From: Circinella umbellata | Taxonomy: Eukaryota > Mucoromycota > Mucoromycetes > Mucorales > Lichtheimiaceae | Reading direction: 5' to 3' | DNA length: 64,000 nucleotides | Assembly: GCA_025093555.1 (NCBI GenBank) | Contig: JAIWNF010000039.1 | Coordinates: 248,001-312,000, forward strand | In this document: in pieces, positions 36,037 to 46,985 of the stretch | Layout: every line of letters starts with the position of its first letter | How positions within the stretch are numbered: position 1 is the first letter of the stretch | Made by a program: the position numbers and the translations under genes | Notes under the pieces: model-generated | The model's database searches: none | The model's input: the letters and a program-made list of their open reading frames with translations, nothing else | Told to the model about the DNA's origin: nothing

Positions 36037-38289
36037 ATGAACCAACAAAACAACAACGATTATGAGGTCTATACCGTTCAAAATGTTCGCTACGCCCTTG
36101 CTCATTCAACAGTACCTGGCGTTCTTACCCTTGTTTTAAATGAGCCAGTCCATGTACGTGCCTCTGAATGGAAAGCTTGCTTGGTACACATCTCCGAGTT
36201 ATGCGGAACCAAGTGGGTAACAAAAAATAAAACTCAAGGTGATGGCACTAGAATCAACTATAGTGAGTCATTTATTTGTCATCGGGCAGGTTCATATACA
36301 ACTCGACGTGTAGTTCGAACTGGCCAAAAAGACACGAAAAAGTGTGGTTGTTTAGCTCGTTTGAAGATTACGATTTAGAGTAATAATCCTGAAGAATGTG
36401 AAATTAAATTGTTACATGGACATAATAAGAATGATGAAACCATAGCACATATACCTGGTGATATTAAAGATAAAAGCAAACTCTCATTATCTCGCGCAAC
36501 AGTCAGTAGCATTCAGCAACAACTTAAGGACGGCAGAAACTGTCGTGATATTCGCATATCAGTTTTGCGTCAGTTTGAATCTTTAAATGATAATACTTCA
36601 AATGAAAGTAATATTGCACAAAGAAAAGTGAATTATGACGACGTGTATAATATAATGAATAAGGTATGTTATTATTAATAATAAGATAGCATTATAAATA
36701 TGAAAAAGATGATTAAAATATTATATCTATACATATAGTTAAAGCATGAACTCTTCCAGTTTCATCAAAATGACATGATTTCGACAAAGATCTGGCTTGA
36801 TGAACATCTTCTTAGAGACAACTATGTCATCTTTAATGGTAATCCATCTGAATACACAAGTAACAACAATATTTTCTCTTTTGGTTTTATTTCACCTAAG
36901 CAACTCTTGCATCTACAATCAACTCGATCTGTTTGTATGGATGCAACATATAAAATCACCACTCAAATCCATGACATTATGTATACTATCGTAATTCGTA
37001 ATCCACATACAGGAACAGGATACCCTGTTGCCTACATGTTTACAAATAACCATTCTGCAGGTCCTATTCGCCAATGGTTATATTTTCTGCGTGATACATG
37101 TAATATGACGATCCAGCAAATGACTATTGATTGCAGCATCCCTGAAGTAAATGCTATTCAAAATGTTTTTCCATCTGCGAAAATTCATTATTGTGCATTC
37201 CATGTTGTTCAAGCATGGAATCGTAAATTAAAAGAAAAAGTAACACTAGATGGATCTTATAGTCAACAAGAACTTCAAGAATACCACCATACAATGATGG
37301 ATGAATTAAAATCAATTTTACGCGAAGATGATGTTGATACAATGTATAATTTGATTGAAGAATTTAAGATCCAATTTTATGACCAACATACATTTCTTGA
37401 CTATTTTGACCGATTCTGGATTGCAGAGGGCATCATTCAACGTTGGGCTTATGCATTTATTGATCGTGGAAATAGAGCTATGATGACGAACAACTTTATT
37501 GAATCATGGCATGGTCAGCTTAAGGTTAATTATCTTAAACATGTACGCAATAAACGATTGGATCGACTTATCTTTGTCCTGACACATGAAGTAGAATTTT
37601 ATTTTGAAAATGAAGAGGAACGTATTTTGAGCAATAATGGTCGTATGGGTCCTTTGGAAAATCAACAATCACGACGACGATTTCGTGCATCTCTTGTACC
37701 AGCTCGTGAAATTTCGGCAATGATCCATAATCCTGAGGGTGAAAACAGTAGTAGCCCAATGGTAGGTAATTGGACAGTAAGAGCATTTACTCTTCGTGCA
37801 ACGCGATCAACTCCTGTATATGATGTAGTCGTCAATAATACCTTACTTATTGAGTCATGCACTTGTCAGGACTTTACTGATAGATGTGTGCCTTGTAAGC
37901 ATATTTATTTGTTAAAACGATTTACCAATATGCAGCCATCTTTTGAAGTGGAGCAAAATAATGCCTTAGATGTAATTGTTCAAGCAACTCATGTCCAACA
38001 TGGTGAGCCGAATGAGCTTGAGAGCACTCCAGTTATACAAATTGAACAACATGGTGAAAGTGAAAATGAAGATGTTGATATTCTTGATGATGTACAAAGC
38101 AACTTGCAGTTTATTTCACAATCGTATACTGCACTCCATCATGATCGCAATCGTGTGTTGAATCTGTCTACAATCTCGCAAGAAGAGGCGCACCAGTATG
38201 CTCAACAAGTCAGAGAGCTAGTCTTACTTCATCAAACAATGCTTCAACGATATGATCGAACTAGACACAACAATACCCAGCGTCAATAA
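36037..38289 (+). pseudogene. MULE transposase with SWIM zinc finger, one premature stop
   Basis: Exon 1 is 36037-36663 and exon 2 is 36739-38289 (GT-AG intron, in phase), 725 residues apart from a single in-frame TAG at 36376-36378. Frame and similarity continue on both sides of that TAG, so it is a nonsense change, not a gene end. The N-terminal part has a C/H-rich DNA-binding region (SFICHRAG, KKCGCLARLK, then a GHNKND stretch after the stop). The catalytic core has RSVCMDATYKI (first Asp), MTIDCSIPEVNAI (second Asp), YCAFHVVQAWNRKLK (C-x2-H) and NNFIESWHGQLK (likely third acidic residue). The SWIM finger is CTCQDFTDRCVPCKHIYLLK (C-x-C, C-x-H). It lies centrally within the inverted repeats. 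If the TAG were read through, the remainder looks intact. Confidence 0.88.
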
Positions 38290-38337
38290 CATCATATATA
38301 ATTTTCTTTTCTTTCTCTCCTTTTTTCTTTCTTTTTT

Positions 38338-39115
38338 TTATTACTATATATATTACATATCAAACATCTATCCCTCACAAATAAAACCATCCATATATAT
38401 TGTTCCATTTTACGTATACTGAGAAACGCGTTTACTACTTTTTTTTATTATTTTTGGTGCCTGAATTATATATCACAAAAAAGACCATGTTGCTCTAATA
38501 GTTTAAAAAGTACTAACGTATCCTTTGGATATTATTTCGTTGAATAGACGAGGTAATAGTACTGCTACTGTTGTTGTATGTAAAAAAAAGGGAGAACGCT
38601 CAACTATAAATAAATGAAAAAAAGCAAACTTTTGGGTAAGTACACAAAAAAAAACCGTTATGTCCCTTAAATCTATGTCCCATTTTGAACTGTGTTTTTT
38701 TTATACATCCCCCCTTACATTACACCATGTATTATAAGAGAAATAGGTCGTGCATCTCATATATTTACCTCCAATGCGTGTCTTTGCCGTATAACCGTTG
38801 TTCGTCATTATGAGAACCTAAGTCAAAAAAAAAAAACTTTTTTATCTGTTATCTTTTCATCTATATTTTTCTTTAAATCTCATAACAAGGCTGTCTTTTA
38901 TTTTTGTTCGTGGTTTTTAATATATTGCCCAATGATCTCGTGTATACATTCATTAGAGTTGTAGGTGTTGGCCGTGATGGAGATGGTTATAATTAAGATG
39001 GAAAAAAAAGGGTTTTTTTTCTCTTAGTATTATTTTTCTACTCCTATAATTTTTTATTTCACTTAAGCCACTACTTTCAAATTTCAAATCCAGTTGGGGT
39101 GAAATAAGGGCGTGC
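38338..39115 (-). repeat. MULE right terminal inverted repeat
   Basis: Reverse-complement partner of 35084-35867. The outer 100 bases pair almost perfectly with the left arm; the inner part (38338-38450) pairs with the segment at about 35740-35867. Confidence 0.85.
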
Positions 39116-39270
39116 TTTATTTATGAAAGAATAGAAATAAATCACAGTAACCATTGAAACAAAAAGAAAGCGTTTTATTAATCACTAGCTGAAAAAAAAA
39201 TATTCAATAATAATAATAGTAACTAAATAGTAGAATAATGAATAACAGTTGATAGAAATTACTTTTTTTT

Positions 39271-39514
39271 CTAACATAGAAATAATACGTACTGCAAAAT
39301 AAATAAAATGTTAACTACAGCAAAGAGTACTGAAAAGAACCTTTTATAGTAATCGCTGTTCAATAGAATTTGGTCAACATTTGTGGTGTGGATATTGTCT
39401 GGTGTTGTCCAACTACCAATGATTACAAGAATAATTATGAATAATAGTAACATAAAAGCTACTACGTACTTGTTAATGAACGTGTAATACAATGTCTCAT
39501 AGGGGGGTGAAGGA
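39271..39514 (-). CDS. Orphan exon with two membrane segments; possible alternative 3' exon of the ceramidase gene
   Basis: After a TTAATATAG acceptor (39516-39515) a minus frame of 81 codons encodes PSPPYETLYYTFINKYVV, a hydrophobic segment (AFMLLLFIIILVIIGSW), a polar loop (TTPDNIHTTNVDQILLNSDY) and a second hydrophobic segment ending QYVLFLC and a TAG stop. There is no ATG exon between it and the ceramidase stop. The acceptor phase (one base needed to finish a codon) fits a GTAAAC donor at 39664, four codons-worth of sequence around the ceramidase stop. This would replace the final Gln and stop by His and add this tail. Evidence is frame, phase and composition only. Confidence 0.4.
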
Positions 39515-39660
39515 CTATATTAATAATAGTAATAATGATGGATATATTTATGAAGTGAAATGAAATTAGGTTGTATACTACAGTAGTTATAATAAGTAAA
39601 GAATAGCAAAATATAATTAATAATTGTTAAAAATAATATGTAAGATATTATTTCTTGGGT

Positions 39661-42600
39661 TTACTGAACAATAAATTCTTTGGAGTATCCTTGATGTGAT
39701 TCAATTTTTCTACGTAGTTCATATAAATAAATATAAAAGTATAAAAGAAATATTATGTTAACATGTACATCTTTTTTTGTCATGAGGTTGTTTTACTTTA
39801 TTTTATTTTTAAAGAAAAGGTGTTACTCACTTGGTTAAGATAACCTTATGATCACCAAAGTACCCAATCCGGTAGATGCCAGCTATTGAAAAAAAATTAT
39901 GAATTATTTTTGTGTTTATATATAAAGTGTTTTTTATATGTTAACAAAAAGAACAGAAAGAAAAATACACGTACGTTCTACATTATCACTTAAGGTCCAT
40001 TCGATGGTAGCTTGTGATATACCGAGTGCTTTAAACTTGTAAGACCAATGAAATTTAGTGTCATAATCATCATCCGTGCGAACCACCTTCCATGATCCAT
40101 CCGGTTGCTTTTGCTCAACTGTCAAAAAAGTATCGTCTAACTTAACATTATTTCGTGGGTTACCAGCAACAAATCGTACAGATACTACATCTTTTTTCTT
40201 TCGATCAAAGGTAGCTTTTATAGCTACGTCACGAAGTACATCACCAAATTGACGGTGCAAAGGTGTTCTGTCTGGACCATATTCTGGTGTCCAATTAAAT
40301 GTTTCACTGGTATAATCGGGTAATTCTTCAGAGTCGGTAATAGGTTCACCCTTGGCCATGGAAACGACAAGTTCATTAAATACTTGCATGTAAGCTTCCA
40401 AGGTATGAGGTCCATAAGGTGTCTAAATAGATGTAAGTGCCACAAAAAACCCCGCACCACAGAAAAAAACGCATACATTGTCGCATTTAATAAATTAAAC
40501 TTAAACTTAAACTTAAAAAAAAGCAAAAAAAAAAAAAAAAAAAAAGAAAAATTTTACCGATGCACCTTCGTAACGTTGCATTTGATATTCTTCATAGGTT
40601 GTACAATACGACTAATAACAACAGGAATAAATACACGTTTTTTATATTGTAGTAATTAGATCGACAAATCTTTAGTGATGTTTCTTAAAATAAAAAGAAT
40701 AAAGTACAACTTTGTTTGTATTACTACTCTTATATATAGATAATACTTACTGCATATCCGTTAGCAGGACCTGATTGAATAACAATAGTATCATTGTTAC
40801 CAAGTCCATTTTTAATCAATCCTTGTTTAATTGATTTTCTGAGGCGTCGACCTGACATGGTTGTCAATTCTGATGGAACACCAGCAATAAATAAGTTACC
40901 AACGCGTAGTAGTTGAACATCGATAATTTTTGGTTGCCAATCATAAGCAATTTTTTGTTCTCCAGTATCGAGTAAAATAGGTTTGGGGCTTTGACATTCT
41001 TTTTGTTCTTTACTAGCTGGTTGATAAATTGAAGAAATAAGATCCCAGAATATATTGCCATCCGTTGTATTCTATAATATACATAAAAAAAAAGCCATAA
41101 GATTACATGCGCGCTGTTAATACACGCTTTTCTCATTAAGGTGAATTATTCCATACTTGGTAAAAGCCTGACAGGGCAGGGCCATCCGTAGTACCAGCAG
41201 CTACATATTAATAAAAAAAGAATGTTTTGTGAAAAAGTTATTATTATATGTATAAAAAGTATGAGAGTTTACAAATAAAAGTAAACCAGCACATATATCA
41301 AGGCAAATAAGGTATATTGACATAAAACTGTTACCGAAAGCATAACCCTATAAAAGGAAAAAAGAAGAAAAAATGAGTAAAGTCCCATTTCTCTATGTGT
41401 ATGGGAAAAATAAAAAATATTGCATAATAAGTTGGGTGTTACTATTTACCATAGCAGGAGCACATAAAGATGCAGTTGTTCCATTTTCCCGTTGAATAAC
41501 CACAGTACTAATATCCCAATACTTTTGACGAAAATCGATCGGCCCACCCACCGACATAATATTGGATGAATTATCATTGTATAATTTGATGGCCATGTCC
41601 GCCTGGTTTTGTCCAATAATACGATTTGATTCTAGATCACTCACTTTCCATCCAGGACCTCTGTTTTTATATACGTAGTATAATATCAAATGAGTATAAG
41701 CGTTAGATAATTGTTGGAGAAGATTATCTAAAACAGTAAAATAGTAATAATAACTGGTAAATAAAGATATATTTTATATTACCTTCCATTACAAGTCGAT
41801 GTTCCGGGACATTTTGTTTCTTTTGTTCCATCACAAGGAATATCAGTTCCAGTACAATATGCACCAAACGTATTAGGGCTGACATCTCCTTCATTTGCTT
41901 GTGCAAATGCAGCAACAAACTGTCCTTTGCCGGGTAAACTATCAGGATTAAAATGTTTCTCTGCAGCATAAGCAGCATAACCTTTGTTATCACCGTTAAT
42001 AAGTCGATTGGTATTGTTCACTGATACACCATGGACAGGAAACCTGGTAATATATTCATCAATGTTAAAATAGATATGTTTGTTTGGTATATATGAAGAA
42101 ATGTATATATTATACGTAGATATATATATAAAAAAAAAAGAGATCAATATCGACATAACCTACCAGCTGAGAACACCAAGTCCGTCACCACCTCTATTAA
42201 GAAAACTTAACATAGTCATATCTTTATCCACATCATATTTATATTGAGCTCGTTCTTCTTCAGGATTCAACAGATATGCTTGTGGAGAACGACTAATATT
42301 TGTATCCAATAATTCACCACGTTTAACAATCACATTTCCTCTTTGTAATTTCTGATGTGCACGAGAAATAGCATTGACAATGCCTTGAACCATAGGTTTA
42401 TTGGTTTCTTCGATATAACCCAATGCAGAAATTTCATAAAGTACTAAAAATCAAAATTGAAGTACGTGACACAAAACAGTATATTAAAGTTATTATTATA
42501 TTTTGTCCAAATCAGAACAAAAATAAAAGTCTGCCACGACTATTTAAGATCCACAAAGTGTTGTATCACAAACGATGGATGGTGTCTTGGATCAAAAGAG

Positions 42601-43215
42601 AGAGAAAAAGAGAGAGAGAGAGAGTTTATAATTACGTACTATGTTGTATGTAACCTCCCATTCCACTGTGGGAATGTGTACTTGAAAGCATTACATTTTT
42701 TTCAGTATAAAGGGACTCTCCATAAAGTCCTTTTAATTGTTCAATAACACGTTTTTTTATAATATCACCCATGGATTGTGTTTCAGTGTTAACGAAACAA
42801 ATACGCTGTTTTCTATCTTTGGATTCAATAATAAAGGCACGTGCATAAATTCGTTGAAGTAATCCTTGGCCAGTTTGACCAGTCTGTTAAAATAGTTGTT
42901 TTTTTTTTGTTTATTTAGTTAGTAAACATATAAAAACAAAGTTTAATTGTTTTCATCAGCCTTCCACTGAGGAAAGAATAGAGTAGTAAAACATAGAGAA
43001 CATGAAAGAAAAGTGTGTCCATATTTTACTTGAGCATAACCCATCATCATGACTTCGGCCACAGGGCCAGTAATATCCGCAACACCGGTACCAATTCTAT
43101 AATTGCTGGTGTCCGTTTGTTGTTGTTGCCGTCGTTGATGTCGTTGATGATCGCTTGTTCCATAGACAGAAACAATTGTTACTAGAAACAGCAAAATTTG
43201 TTTGAAAAATAGCAT
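39661..43215 (-). CDS. Neutral ceramidase
   Basis: Twelve exons (43215-43030, 42883-42640, 42443-42164, 42043-41783, 41660-41450, 41347-41335, 41200-41157, 41071-40751, 40611-40558, 40422-39975, 39882-39831, 39709-39661) give 720 residues. The enzyme hydrolyses ceramide to sphingosine and a fatty acid. A signal peptide (MLFFKQILLFLVTIVSVYG) suggests secretion or a lumenal/cell-surface site. Family motifs: GVADITGPVAEVMMMGYA; TGQTGQGLLQRIYARAF; STHSHSGMGGY (zinc His); HGVSVNNTNRLINGDNKGYA; the catalytic AQANEGDVSPNTFG (Ser); GYAFAAGTTDGPALSGFYQ; NLFIAGVPSELTTMSGRRLR; and the C-terminal beta domain ending GIYRIGYFGDH and GYSKEFIVQ. Exon 6 is only 13 bases. A read-through at the 39830 donor would end the protein 16 residues early and was rejected. 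The MULE lies 155 bases beyond the possible extra exon. Confidence 0.93.
42600..42625. repeat. GA-rich simple repeat in a ceramidase intron
   Basis: A short GA/AG tract inside intron 2 of the ceramidase gene, giving a CT-rich stretch on the coding strand. Confidence 0.7.
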
Positions 43216-44126
43216 AATCAACAATAATATATATATAAGGGGGAAGGAATCAAATTATCAATAAGAATAAAAAGAAAAAGAAAGAATTAAAAGATTCAGA
43301 AAAATATTTCTATCCATTATGCATCCCACAGTTCGGGGTAGCTAAGTCACCAATTTTTTTTCATTCCGATGAGGAACTTCGCAAAAATCACCACACTTTT
43401 ATTTTTTTATATGTAACCTATATTTGTTATATATTCTTTTTCTTTCCCTGATACTTGAAAGTATTAAAATAAGATGCTTTTAACAAGCTTGTTGAAAATG
43501 TATTTGTAAAAATATACTTTTTATCTTGACGACTTTGATTTTTCTTTATAAATAGACTTGATTATATTTACCCCTCATCTAAGCTCCAAAACAATTTGGT
43601 AACCCAGATTTTATAAGGACTTTTTCGACTTTCTGGTGATTTTTAGCCAAGTCCCCCACAGTTCATGTGGTTGCCAAATTGGACTCCAATATGCTTTAAG
43701 GTGCGTCAGCATCTATTGAAGCCCAATTTGGATTTCAACTTTGTTGCTTAGGAGTATCCACTCATTTCTTTCTTGTACTACTACTTCGTAACTTAATTTT
43801 ATCTCAGAGAAAAAAAAACTGGATGTTTCTATATAGTATTCACAGGAACATGATAAAATCCAGAATTTATTCATTTAAAAAAAAAGAATATGGCTGGTAT
43901 CACAATATTGATGAATCATAACAGTAATAGCAATATTTATAAATAGCGGTATAGTAGTAGTAGTAGTATATGATGTGTTGTATAATAAACTTTACGATGA
44001 TGAACAAAAACCCAATTGATGCAACAAAATTATTAAAGTTGAAACAATTTATAAATAAAGAAAGAAATGCGTGTGTTGCCCTGTATTACCAGTCCCTACC
44101 ATGCAAAATATAAGAAAAATCAACTA
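43216..44126. other. Intergenic region, no gene seen
   Basis: About 910 bases between the ceramidase start and the copper-transporter stop. It has a short AGT repeat at about 43950-43966. A segment at 43320-43760 has a more balanced composition, with two related phrases (CCCACAGTTC at 43326 and 43658), but no open frame. It should contain the ceramidase promoter. Confidence 0.45.
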
Positions 44127-44939
44127 TTAATGTGTACTACGAGTTAATTCAAATTCTTCATGATCTGTAGGCACAGTAAATAATCGTTGATGCTCTTCAG
44201 AAATATCATCTCGATGTCTTGAACGTCGTTTGCTATTATCACCACTGCCTGGTGGACTTGCTGTACTGATAACATGAATATCATTATGCTGAGCCTCTTT
44301 GTATTCAAATGATGTATATCCACTAGTACTTGAACTATGTCGATGATGAAGATGCTGAATAGAATCTCCGTCTTCCCCTTCAGGAACATGATATGCCGAT
44401 GAACTGCTACTTTAAAGAATAAACATATTGTTACCCCATAGACAAACAACATTCAAATTAAATTTAGTTGCAATTCTCAATCATTCGATATGAAAATAAA
44501 CATCAAAATCAGATGGTACTAACCGTGTTGATTTAAGAAATTCAATGATAAGCTGTCCACTCGTTAATGCAAGAACCTATAATACTCACACACATAATTA
44601 AGTTTCTGTCACTTTATCCTTACAACTGAAAAGAAAAAAAAAACTTACCACAACAACAAAAAAGTCAATAATAAAATACATTGTTATAAGCATATACCAT
44701 AGCCGTAAAGTGGTTGCTGTACCATAAAGTAGTGTTCGTAATCCAATTTTTTTCAGTCGAGAAATGTTTCCTCCTCCGTCTGTTGACGACGAGTGGTAGT
44801 TTTGACGTTCAAGGAAATATGTCAACCCGCGTTCTGACCAGCATATTGCAAAAATAAAAAGGTATCCAAAGAACCTTGAAAGACTGTTTTCAATGACGAA
44901 CGATTCGAAAAGTAAATGAGTACCTTCTGCATCTATCAT
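44127..44939 (-). CDS. Ctr-type copper transporter family protein
   Basis: Three exons (44939-44649, 44576-44524, 44409-44127) give 208 residues. Residues 1-115 have the Ctr fold pattern: THLLFESFVIENS, a first membrane segment (FFGYLFIFAICWSERGLTYF), a polar loop, then LKKIGLRTLLYGTATTLRLW. A second membrane segment follows with the M-x3-M copper motif (YMLITMYF), and a third (VVVVLALTSGQLIIEFL). In this family three such subunits make the Cu(I) channel. Unlike high-affinity Ctr1 proteins there is no Met-rich N-terminus, which suggests a vacuolar or low-affinity type. The hydrophilic tail (about 116-208) is rich in H, S, R and E, including HLHHRHSSS, possibly a metal-binding or regulatory tail. 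Family call is by motif, not alignment. Confidence 0.68.
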
Positions 44940-45647
44940 TATTCAAGATTGACATTTATTATAAAGAGTATTAGACAGATAAAGCTTTTTCACTCAAAGT
45001 GTACACTGTGAAAAAAAAAATAACACCCCCCCTCCATATCCTATTTTATTATATATTTATTTAACAACTTATTAATAAAAAAAATGAGTTTTTTTTGTAG
45101 TTATTTACGTTGATGAAACCACCATTTCATAGGTTTAAGATTAGCATCCATTATTATGTATATTTGAAGAATAAAAAAGCTGTGTACAAAAAATCGGTTC
45201 TTTTTTTTCCCTACACAACTCTTTTTTTTTTAGCATTTATATTAATTCATTTTCCCGATTTTCCATTTTTGTTTACACATTTTTTAATCTCATATTTGAT
45301 AGCATTGCTATGGAAATAGCATAAAACCTATCTCTAACAAATATGTTGATTTGAATGACCATAGCAACATTTAATTCAAGTTAAGTTTTCAAATGTGTAA
45401 GGAGACATAGCTGTGGTTTGTAATCTTATAATGAATCCACTGATATATCAGGGACGGTGTTAAACTATGATTAAGCATAAAGTATAAACAGTTTCGCATT
45501 ATGTATTGACGCGGTCCACATTCATTATACCAAACAAATACAACGTCCGCCAATTTTTTTGAGAAAAATAAAAAAATAAAAATAAAGAAACGATCACTTT
45601 GCAATTTCTACCTTCTTACATTAGATCAACAACTTTTTCATTATAGA
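44940..45647. other. Divergent intergenic region
   Basis: About 700 bases between two divergent starts, with long T and A runs. Open frames on both strands are hydrophobic shadows without motif. No gene seen; probably a shared promoter region. Confidence 0.5.
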
Positions 45648-46157
45648 ATGTATCGCTCTGTTGCAGCTATAATCGTAACACGAAAACCAATAATACCCAC
45701 AATGACTGCAACAACAGAAGCAGCAAACGTTGGAAATACAAATAATGTTCAGTCACTTTCAAGAAACCCAAACGACTTTCTGTATTTATTTGTCAAGAAA
45801 CCCCGTCTTCATAATGCATGGCAGTTTCCTCAGGGAGGAATGGATGCTGGTGAAACAGTGAGTCAAGCAGCTCTGCGTGAATTGGCAGAAGAATGTGGAA
45901 CAGATATCAAGGTACGACTTATGGATCAAGAACCACTGTTTACCTATCAATATGAATTTCCAGCATCCTTTGTACGACATAAAAAAAGAAACTTTATTGG
46001 AGCCAAAGTAGAATTTATAGGAGCAGAATGGATTTCAGGTCAATGTAAACCAGATGGTGATGAAATTATTGATTTTGCTTGGTTATCACGACATGAATTG
46101 GATGAATATATATTTAATCAAGAATATAAAAATCTCATTCATCGTTATATGCAGTAA
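45648..46157 (+). CDS. Nudix-domain protein, mitochondrial ribosomal protein mL46-like
   Basis: A single exon encodes 169 residues from ATG at 45648. The complete Nudix box lies at residues 63-84 (GGMDAGETVSQAALREL, then AEECG), fitting G-x5-E-x7-R-E-x2-E-E-x-G. The second half (EPLFTYQYEFP, then NFIGAKVEFIGAEWISGQ, then DFAWLSRHELDEYI) follows the order seen in mL46/MRPL46, a Nudix-fold protein of the large mitochondrial ribosomal subunit. In the human protein the Nudix box is degenerate; here all key acidic residues are present, so the protein may hydrolyse a nucleoside diphosphate derivative instead. The N-terminus is somewhat basic and S/T-rich but is not a clear mitochondrial signal. The domain is certain; the mL46 identity is moderate. 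Confidence 0.75.
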   Translation: MYRSVAAIIVTRKPIIPTMTATTEAANVGNTNNVQSLSRNPNDFLYLFVKKPRLHNAWQFPQGGMDAGETVSQAALRELAEECGTDIKVRLMDQEPLFTYQYEFPASFVRHKKRNFIGAKVEFIGAEWISGQCKPDGDEIIDFAWLSRHELDEYIFNQEYKNLIHRYMQ

Positions 46158-46985
46158 ATTATTATTTTCAAACACTTTAAAATATCATGATTAATGTAAT
46201 ATACCCCGCCCTCCTTGTCTTCTTCACTGCCTCACTACAAATTATCTTATACTGCATCTACATCTTGCTAATTGTAATATCAGTAATTTGTATTTTAGAT
46301 AATAAATATCTAATTGCAAAAGCACATACTTATGTAACATGAAGGAAAATTCTGATTTTCATAAAGTACTTATTTGGTGAATATATAGTCTGGTATTTGA
46401 ATAGCTATAAATCCCCTCAGTCTATTCCTTTTTTTTACAGTTCTTGATCACTGTTAATAACAAAGACTTCTTGTCCGGGATGATTAAAAAAAAAAACCAA
46501 ATGCACATTATATACGCACAATTTTGATCAACGTTTTAGTAATATCCATATCATACAAAATAATCAAATTAAATAGAATTCACCTTTTTTTTTAAAAAAA
46601 ACACTCAATTTTGATAGAAGTCTTTTTTCAACTGTCCAAATAATAAAAAACCTTTTCTCAATCAATATCTGACTATGGGATAATATATATCTGATATTAG
46701 TCATAGAATCAAAATAACTTCTTTACACTGTCTGGGGAAGATCGAACTTCAAAATTTAGACAATGCTTTTAAACTTTTCGTCCCACTTGAATAACTCTGA
46801 TATGTCATACCAACCCAGTCCAGTCCCCTTAATTTTTTTTTTTTGTGCTCATTTCCATTTCAGGCGAACAACAAGACATTTCAGCATAAAATAGCCCCTT
46901 CCCCCCTCCCTCCAGTCTGCTAAGTCGATGTAAAAAAAAACATTGTTCTTTTCTTTCACATATAAAGGGAAAAAAAAAAAGGAAT
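46158..46985. other. Intergenic region, no gene seen
   Basis: About 830 AT-rich bases between the Nudix gene and the dehydrogenase gene. The only longer frame (46829-47083 minus) overlaps the next gene and is low complexity. Contains a CCCCTTCCCCCC stretch near 46900 and A runs just before the next start codon. Confidence 0.5.

Larger units (their letters stand above)
35084..39115 (+). mobile_element. Mutator-like (MULE) DNA transposon, about 4.03 kb
   Basis: The element is bounded by inverted repeats starting GCACGCCCTTATTTCACCCC at 35084 and its reverse complement ending at 39115. It carries one transposase gene (36037-38289). The flanking nine bases are ATTATTTAT (left, 35075-35083) and TTTATTTAT (right, 39116-39124). 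They match at eight of nine positions, as expected for the 9-base target duplication of this superfamily with one later change. The long inverted repeats (about 780 bases each), the MULE-type transposase with SWIM finger, and the duplication length all agree. The transposase has one in-frame stop and the two repeats have diverged by many substitutions and small indels, so this copy is probably no longer autonomous. Confidence 0.9.

Noticed and set aside
36409..36678. A separate small gene downstream of a 113-codon gene
   Set aside because: It is the same frame as 36037-36378 and continues the MULE transposase after a premature TAG.
39827..39840. Ceramidase ending at TGA 39829-39827
   Set aside because: The TGA lies inside a consensus GTGAGT donor; splicing to 39709 gives the conserved F-x-V ending of the family.
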